This document shows, in pieces, positions 1 to 9,900 of a stretch of DNA of 64,000 nt; position 1 is the first letter of the stretch, and the number at the start of each line of letters is the position of its first letter. The notes beneath the pieces were generated by a model. That model was not told the DNA's origin and ran no database searches. It was given only the letters and a program-made list of their open reading frames with translations. Location of the stretch: assembly GCF_000964795.1 (NCBI RefSeq), contig NZ_LANX01000001.1:434001-498000 (forward strand), in the 5' to 3' direction. The position numbers and the translations under genes are program-made. The stretch comes from Candidatus Neoehrlichia procyonis str. RAC413 (GTDB taxonomy: Bacteria > Pseudomonadota > Alphaproteobacteria > Rickettsiales > Anaplasmataceae).

Positions 1-3000
1 GGAATCTTAGTTCCATCACCTATCGCTTCATTATGTTCTTTAACTTGTACATCATCATTTTCATTAGTAGAAGCTTGGCCTACAAAAGCAGTCCCTTCTT
101 CATACTCTGATTTTAAATCATCATCTAATGGAATCTTGGTTCCATCACCTGTCACTTCATCATGTTCTTTAACTTGTACATCATCTTTATCAGTAGAAGC
201 TTGCTCTATAAAACTATCATCCGGTACTGATCCATAATAATCTGATTCATCAATTTTACCTCTACCAGCTACTTCATATTCTACATCACTATCTAATTTT
301 ACATCGCCATCTAATTCACTTCTATTATCTGATACTTCATCATGTTCTCTCTCTCCTTTATTATCAGACATACTATGATGCATATCACCAACAACATCTT
401 CACCTTTATTCTCTTCTAAATTACTATCACCACTCGATTTATCTTCAACATTACCTAGTCTTTCATCTTGACTTACTGCATCATGATCTGGTAATGTAAC
501 CTTGGTTCCATCATCTATCGCTTCATCATGCTCTCTCTCTCCTTTATTATCAGGCATACTATGAGACATATCACCAACAACATCTTCACCTTTATTCTCT
601 TCTAGATTACTATCATCACTCGATTTATCTTCAACATTACCTAGTCTTTCATCTTGACTTACTGCATCATGATCTGGTAATGTAACCTTGGTTCCATCAT
701 CTATCGCTTCATCATGTTCTTTAACTTGTACATCATCTTTATCAGTAGAAGCTTGCTCTATAAAACTATCATCAGGTACTGATCCATAATAATCTGATTC
801 ATCAATTTTACCTCTACCAGCTAATTCATATTTTACATCGCCATCTAATTCACTTCTATTATCTGATACTTCATCATGTTCTCTCTCTCCTTTATTATCA
901 GGCATACTATAATGCATATCACCAACAACATCTTCACCTTTATTCTCTTCTAGATTACTATCATCACTCGATTTATCTTCAACATTACCTAGTCTTTCAT
1001 CTTGACTTACTGCATCATGATCTGGTAATGGAATCCTGATTCCATCATCTATCGCTTCATCATGTTCTTTAATTTGTAGATCATCTTTATCAGTAGAAGC
1101 TTGTCCTATAAAACTATCATCCGGTACTGATCCATAATAATCTGATTCATCAATTTTACCTCTACCAGCTACTTCATATTTTACATCTCTATCTAATTTT
1201 ACATCGCCATCTAATTCACTTCTATTATCTGATACTTCATCATGTTCTCTCTCTCCTTTATTATCAGGCATACTATGATGCATATCACCAACAACATCTT
1301 CACCTTTATTTTCTTCTAGATTACTATCACCACTCGATTTATCTTCAACATTACCTAGTCTTTCATCTTGACTTACTGCATCATGATCTGGTAATGTAAC
1401 CTTGGTTCCATCATCTATCGCTTCATCATGTTCTTTAACTTGCACATCATCTTTATCGGTAGAAGTTTGGCCTACAAAAGCAGTCCCTCCTTCATAATCC
1501 GATTTTAAATCACCATCTAATGAAATCTTGGTTCCATCACCTGTCACTTCATCATGTTCTTTAACTTGTACATCATTTTCATGAGTAGAAGCTTGCTCTA
1601 TAAAAGTAGCCCTATCATCCGGTACTGATCCATAATAATCTGATTCATCAATTTTACCTCTACCAGCTACTTCATATTTTACATCTCTATCTAATTTTAC
1701 ATCGCCATCTAATTCACTTCTATTATCTGATACTTCATCATGTTCTCTCTCTCCTTTATTATCAGGCATACTATGATGCATATCACCAACAACATCTTCA
1801 CCTTTATTCTCTTCTAGATTACTATCACCACTCGATTTATCTTCAACATTACCTAGTTTTTCATCTTGACTTACTGCATCATGATCTGGTAATGGAACCT
1901 TGGTTCCATCATCTATCGCTTCATCATGTTCTTTAACTTGTACATCATCTTTATCAGTAGAAGCTTGCTCTATAAAACTATCATCAGGTACTGATCCATA
2001 ATAATCTGATTCATCAATTTTACCTCTACCAGCTAATTCATATTTTACATCGCCATCTAATTCACTTCTATTATCTGATACTTCATCATGCTCTCTCTCT
2101 CCTTTATTATCAGACATACTATGATGCATATCACCAACAACATCTTCACCTTTATTCTCTTCTAAATTACTATCACCACTCGATTTATCTTCAACATTAC
2201 CTAGTCTTTCATCTTGACTTACTGCATCATGATCTGGTAATGTAACCTTGGTTCCATCATCTATCGCTTCATCATGTTCTTTAACTTGCACATCATCTTT
2301 ATCGGTAGAAGTTTGGCCTACAAAAGCAGTCCCTCCTTCATAATCCGATTTTAAATCACCATCTAATGAAATCTTGGTTCCATCACCTGTCACTTCATCA
2401 TGTTCTTTAACTTGTACATCATTTTCATGAGTAGAAGCTTGCTCTATAAAAGTAGCCCTATCATCCGGTACTGATCCATAATAATCTGATTCATCAATTT
2501 TACCTCTACCAGCTAATTCATATTTTACATCTCTATCTAATTTTACATCGCCATCTAATTCACTTCTATTATCTGATACTTCATCATGTTCTCTCTCTCC
2601 TTTATTATCAGGCATACTATGATGCATATCACCAACAACATCTTCACCTTTATTTTCTTCTAGATTACTATCACCACTCGATTTATCTTCAACATTACCT
2701 AGTCTTTCATCTTGACTTACTGCATCATGATCTGGTAATGTAACCTTGGTTCCATCATCTATCGCTTCATCATGTTCTTTAACTTGCACATCATCTTTAT
2801 CGGTAGAAGTTTGGCCTACAAAAGCAGTCCCTCCTTCATAATCCGATTTTAAATCACCATCTAATGAAATCTTGGTTCCATCACCTGTCACTTCATCATG
2901 TTCTTTAACTTGTACATCATTTTCATGAGTAGAAGCTTGCTCTATAAAAGTAGCCCTATCATCCGGTACTGATCCATAATAATCTGATTCATCAATTTTA

Positions 3001-6000
3001 CCTCTACCAGCTACTTCATATTTTACATCTCTATCTAATTTTACATCGCCATCTAATTCACTTCTATTATCTGATACTTCATCATGTTCTCTCTCTCCTT
3101 TATTATCAGGCATACTATGATGCATATCACCAACAACATCTTCACCTTTATTCTCTTCTAGATTACTATCACCACTCGATTTATCTTCAACATTACCTAG
3201 TTTTTCATCTTGACTTACTGCATCATGATCTGGTAATGGAACCTTGGTTCCATCATCTATCGCTTCATCATGTTCTTTAACTTGTACATCATCTTTATCA
3301 GTAGAAGCTTGCTCTATAAAACTATCATCAGGTACTGATCCATAATAATCTGATTCATCAATTTTACCTCTACCAGCTACTTCATATTTTACATCTCTAT
3401 CTAATTTTACATCGCCATCTAATTCACTTCTATTATCTGATACTTCATCATGTTCTCTCTCTCCTTTATTATCAGGCATACTATGATGCATATCACCAAC
3501 AACATCTTCACCTTTATTCTCTTCTAGATTACTATCACCACTCGATTTATCTTCAACATTACCTAGTTTTTCATCTTGACTTACTGCATCATGATCTGGT
3601 AATGGAACCTTGGTTCCATCATCTATCGCTTCATCATGTTCTTTAACTTGTACATCATCTTTATCAGTAGAAGCTTGCTCTATAAAACTATCATCAGGTA
3701 CTGATCCATAATAATCTGATTCATCAATTTTACCTCTACCAGCTAATTCATATTTTACATCGCCATCTAATTCACTTCTATTATCTGATACTTCATCATG
3801 CTCTCTCTCTCCTTTATTATCAGACATACTATGATGCATATCACCAACAACATCTTCACCTTTATTCTCTTCTAAATTACTATCACCACTCGATTTATCT
3901 TCAACATTACCTAGTCTTTCATCTTGACTTACTGCATCATGATCTGGTAATGTAACCTTGGTTCCATCATCTATCGCTTCATCATGTTCTTTAACTTGCA
4001 CATCATCTTTATCGGTAGAAGTTTGGCCTACAAAAGCAGTCCCTCCTTCATAATCCGATTTTAAATCACCATCTAATGAAATCTTGGTTCCATCACCTGT
4101 CACTTCATCATGTTCTTTAACTTGTACATCATTTTCATGAGTAGAAGCTTGCTCTATAAAAGTAGCCCTATCATCCGGTACTGATCCATAATAATCTGAT
4201 TCATCAATTTTACCTCTACCAGCTAATTCATATTTTACATCTCTATCTAATTTTACATCGCCATCTAATTCACTTCTATTATCTGATACTTCATCATGTT
4301 CTCTCTCTCCTTTATTATCAGGCATACTATGATGCATATCACCAACAACATCTTCACCTTTATTTTCTTCTAGATTACTATCACCACTCGATTTATCTTC
4401 AACATTACCTAGTCTTTCATCTTGACTTACTGCATCATGATCTGGTAATGTAACCTTGGTTCCATCATCTATCGCTTCATCATGTTCTTTAACTTGCACA
4501 TCATCTTTATCGGTAGAAGTTTGGCCTACAAAAGCAGTCCCTCCTTCATAATCCGATTTTAAATCACCATCTAATGAAATCTTGGTTCCATCACCTGTCA
4601 CTTCATCATGTTCTTTAACTTGTACATCATTTTCATGAGTAGAAGCTTGCTCTATAAAAGTAGCCCTATCATCCGGTACTGATCCATAATAATCTGATTC
4701 ATCAATTTTACCTCTACCAGCTACTTCATATTTTACATCTCTATCTAATTTTACATCGCCATCTAATTCACTTCTATTATCTGATACTTCATCATGTTCT
4801 CTCTCTCCTTTATTATCAGGCATACTATGATGCATATCACCAACAACATCTTCACCTTTATTCTCTTCTAGATTACTATCACCACTCGATTTATCTTCAA
4901 CATTACCTAGTTTTTCATCTTGACTTACTGCATCATGATCTGGTAATGGAACCTTGGTTCCATCATCTATCGCTTCATCATGTTCTTTAACTTGTACATC
5001 ATCTTTATCAGTAGAAGCTTGCTCTATAAAACTATCATCAGGTACTGATCCATAATAATCTGATTCATCAATTTTACCTCTACCAGCTAATTCATATTTT
5101 ACATCGCCATCTAATTCACTTCTATTATCTGATACTTCATCATGTTCTCTCTCTCCTTTATTATCAGGCATACTATGATGCATATCACCAACAACATCTT
5201 CACCTTTATTCTCTTCTAGATTACTATCACCACTCGATTTATCTTCAACATTACCTAGTTTTTCATCTTGACTTACTGCATCATGATCTGGTAATGGAAC
5301 CTTGGTTCCATCATCTATCGCTTCATCATGTTCTTTAACTTGTACATCATCTTTATCAGTAGAAGCTTGCTCTATAAAACTATCATCAGGTACTGATCCA
5401 TAATAATCTGATTCATCAATTTTACCTCTACCAGCTAATTCATATTTTACATCGCCATCTAATTCACTTCTATTATCTGATACTTCATCATGCTCTCTCT
5501 CTCCTTTATTATCAGACATACTATGATGCATATCACCAACAACATCTTCACCTTTATTCTCTTCTAAATTACTATCACCACTCGATTTATCTTCAACATT
5601 ACCTAGTCTTTCATCTTGACTTACTGCATCATGATCTGGTAATGTAACCTTGGTTCCATCATCTATCGCTTCATCATGTTCTTTAACTTGCACATCATCT
5701 TTATCGGTAGAAGTTTGGCCTACAAAAGCAGTCCCTCCTTCATAATCCGATTTTAAATCACCATCTAATGAAATCTTGGTTCCATCACCTGTCACTTCAT
5801 CATGTTCTTTAACTTGTACATCATTTTCATGAGTAGAAGCTTGCTCTATAAAAGTAGCCCTATCATCCGGTACTGATCCATAATAATCTGATTCATCAAT
5901 TTTACCTCTACCAGCTAATTCATATTTTACATCGCCATCTAATTCACTTCTATTATCTGATACTTCATCATGTTCTCTCTCTCCTTTATTATCAGGCATA

Positions 6001-6976
6001 CTATGATGCATATCACCAACAACATCTTCACCTTTATTCTCTTCTAGATTACTATCATCACTTGATTTATCTTCAACATTACCTAGTCTTTCATCTTGAC
6101 TTACTGCATCATGATCTGGTAATGTAACCTTGGTTCCATCATCTATCGCTTCATTATGTTCTTTAACTTGTACATCATCTTTATCAGTAGAAGCTTGCTC
6201 TATAAAACTATCATCAGGTACTGATCCATAATAATCTGATTCATCAATTTTACCTCTACCAGCTAATTCATATTTTACATCGCCATCTAATTCACTTCTA
6301 TTATCTGATACTTCATCATGTTCTCTCTCTCCTTTATTATCAGGCATACTATGATGCATATCACCAACAACATCTTCACCTTTATTCTCTTCTAGATTAC
6401 TATCACCACTCGATTTATCTTCAACATTACCTAGTTTTTCATCTTGACTTACTGCATCATGATCTGGTAATGGAACCTTGGTTCCATCATCTATCGCTTC
6501 ATCATGTTCTTTAACTTGTACATCATCTTTATCAGTAGAAGCTTGCTCTATAAAACTATCATCAGGTACTGATCCATAATAATCTGATTCATCAATTTTA
6601 CCTCTACCAGCTACTTCATATTTTACATCACTATCTAATTTTACATCGCCATCTAATTCACTTCTATTATCTGATACTTCATCATGCTCTCTCTCTCCTT
6701 TATTATCAGGCATACTATAAGGCATACCACTAACAACATTTTCATCTCTATTATCTTCTATGCTACTATAGCTACTCGACTTATCTTCAACATTACCTAG
6801 TCTTTCATCTTGACTTACTGCATCATGATCTGGTAATGGAATCCTGGTTCCATCACCTATCGCTTCATCATGTTCTTTAACTTGTACATCATCATTTTTA
6901 TCAGTATAAGCTTGGTCTACAAAAGTAGTCCCTCCTTCATAATCCGATTTTAAATCACCATCTAATGGAATCTTGG
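1..6976 (-). repeat. Composite tandem-repeat array inside virB6-4
   Basis: Unit boundaries marked by GATCTGGTAATG (plus-strand reading) fall at 485, 671, 1019, 1385, 1883, 2231, 2729, 3227, 3593, 3941, 4439, 4937, 5285, 5633, 6113, 6461 and 6827. The spacings are mostly 348, 366, 480 or 498 bp. The basic unit is 348 bp, with an optional 18-bp module and an optional module of about 132 bp. All spacings are multiples of three, so the frame is kept. The array continues past the left edge. Encoded units are acidic, for example ERLGNVEDKSSDDSNLEENK. Confidence 0.95.
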
Positions 6977-9900
6977 TTCCATCATCTGTAACTTCATTAC
7001 GTCTACCCTCTTCTAAATCATTATAACTATGGAATCCATCTTCAACAGTATCAAGCCTTTCAATGTGGATCAATGCATCCTGATCATAATCTGGTAATGG
7101 CTCATTAATTTTAGTTTTATCACCTGTTACTTCATCATGTCCATCCTCCTCTAAATCATTATAACTACGTAATCCATCTTCAGCAGTATTAAGTCTTTCA
7201 ATGTGGGTCAATGCATCTTGATCATAATCTGGTAATGGCTCATTAATTTTAGTTTTATCACCTGTTACTTCATCACGTCCACTCTCTTCTAAATCATTAT
7301 AACTATGTAATCCATCTTCAGTAGTATTAAGTCTTTCAATGTGGGTCAATACATCTTGATCATAATCTGGTAATGGCTCATTAATTTTAGTTTTATCACC
7401 TGTTACTTCATCACGTCCACTCTCTTCTAAATCATTATAACTATGTAATCCATCTTCAGTAGTATTAAATCTTTCAATGTGGGTCACTGTATCCTGATCA
7501 TAATCTGGTGATGGTTCATTAATTCTAGTTAAATCACCTGTTACTTCATCACGTCCACCTCCTTCTAAATCATTATAACTATGGAACCCATCTTCAACAG
7601 TATCAAGTCTTTCAATATGGGTTACTGCATCCTGATCATAATCTGGTGATGGTTCATAATAATCTGGTGGTAGTTCATTAATTCTAGTTATATCACCTGT
7701 TACTTCATCACGTCCTCCCTCTTCTAAATCACTATAATTATGAAATCTATCTTCAACAGTATCAAGTCTTTCAGCCTGATTCACTGCATATAGCATTTCA
7801 TCTCTAATATCATTATAATTAATATTATCATCACTTTCATAATCACGAATCACTTGATCAAAATCATTACCTAATTTATCACGTAATGCTGTTTCTAATT
7901 TAAAAATATCACTTTGTATACAACTTCTAGCCCCAGCATCCGTGGTACTATCCAACATCCTTTTTAGTTCAGAGAGTCCTTTACACGCATCCTTAATGTT
8001 ATTATCATTAAGATATATATTACCATGCTCATCAACAAAATCATTAACCTCCTTATCCCTTTTTACTTGAGGAGAAAGTTTATGGAATACATCTTTAACA
8101 GTATCAAGTTTTTCACCTTGGGTTACTGTATCCTGATCATAATCTGGTGATGGCTCATTAATTTTAGCTCTATCACCTGTTACTTCATCACGTCCACTCT
8201 CTTCTAAATCATTACAATTATTGTTATTATTGTTATTATTAGCACTATCATCCCTTTTTATTTGATTAGAAGGTTTTTCATTATTATTATCTTTTTTCTC
8301 AGGGATATAAGGACTAGGCTGATATTTTGGTGCCCCCATTGTTAAGGTTCTTAAATTATCTAAAAATGCTCTACGATCTTCAGTAATATTATATATTAAA
8401 TTACCTTCTCTATACCCAGCCAACTTACCTATAGTATGCATACCCAAATATTTCATCGCCTGCAATGGTGAAAACCCAAGATGAGCACCAACAAATGCAC
8501 GCATGTAATTAAGTCTTGAAGCCTCAAATTTTAAATGTGGTTCAGAAGTTAAAAAATCACCTACAGCTTTAGTTGCTTTAATTGCTCCACCAACTACATC
8601 AACCGCCGTACCTACTTTATCACCAAAACCATATCTCATCATCAAAGGTATTCTATTAACTGTATCACTAACTTGACTAGCTACCTTCATCCTTGCCATA
8701 ATTCTCAACTGATCAATACTTTGATCAATTTTACTAATTACCCCCCCAATCAATGGAATACCTGAAAAAATCTTTGTAAACCCACTATCATACATCCCAG
8801 CTATTGTCTGAGACATCATGCTACCACCTGATAAAGAAACAGCTAAACTTTGAATAAAAGCACGCATTTGCCATATCAAAAATGATACAATCATTAAACC
8901 AAATATTTCAGTCCATATTAATAAATCACCATTTTTTATACCTTTAATAATGTTATAATCATACTGTTCATTAAGTTTCTCTTGAGAAGTAGCTGTAATT
9001 GCTGAACTACCTATAATTTCAGAAATTAAATACCCTATGATAGCATCTTTATCAATTCTACCATTTACTACATGTGTATTAAGTAACGACATGTATTTAT
9101 TCCTACTCTCGTTACTAATTTCTTGTTTATTTACTAATTTATCAAGCTCATTTCCTATCAATACCGACAATCTAGATATTGAATAGTTACTCGTCGCCAC
9201 AACCAAAGAATTAATTAGTTGTGATAATTTCACAAAAACGCTACTATCACTAACTGTAACTCCTCCAGGAACACCTTTACTTTCAGTATCTGGATCAAAA
9301 AAAGGATAATCTACATAGCGAAAATCTGTTGTTCTATAATCAGGAGGTACCCTAATAACTGCTCCTCCTCCTGTAAATACATATCTTGCATTCCCGCTGA
9401 AATCTTGATCTTTATCTTTATAATCTCGAGAAAAACTACCTTTTATCGGTAAGCCAATAACTACTGTATCATATTTTTGACCAGGCGTCCAATTAAAGAC
9501 ATGAACATCAAATATGCAGCTATTCTCTGTAAAGCATAATCTAAAATTTAACCATTCATTATAGCAAGCCGTAAACCCAAAAATACGATAATAGTAATTC
9601 ATAATTAGCGCACCAAACATTGCAATCAAAGTAAACATTAATATCGATTGCAACGCAAAACTTATACACTGAGTCAGCCACCCATCAAACAGACTTTTCA
9701 ATTGTGAAAAAAGAATCCCTATAAACAAAATTGGCATTAACCCTATCAAAAATGTAATGCCAACAAATGCTGTCATGTAAATAACAAAAGCATACATGCA
9801 TAAAAATACATAAAATATCACAGAAAATATAACAATCACTACAAAGAATATTGATACAAAATTTGCAATAATTAATGCCCTGACTTTCACTGTCCAAACA

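Noticed and set aside
1-7800. Repeat array resembling a CRISPR or satellite
   Set aside because: Units are long, contiguous, without unique spacers, and maintain one open coding frame; it is a protein-coding repeat.
9685-9897. Small minus-strand frame inside virB6-4
   Set aside because: Out-of-frame shadow of the membrane domain of the long gene.
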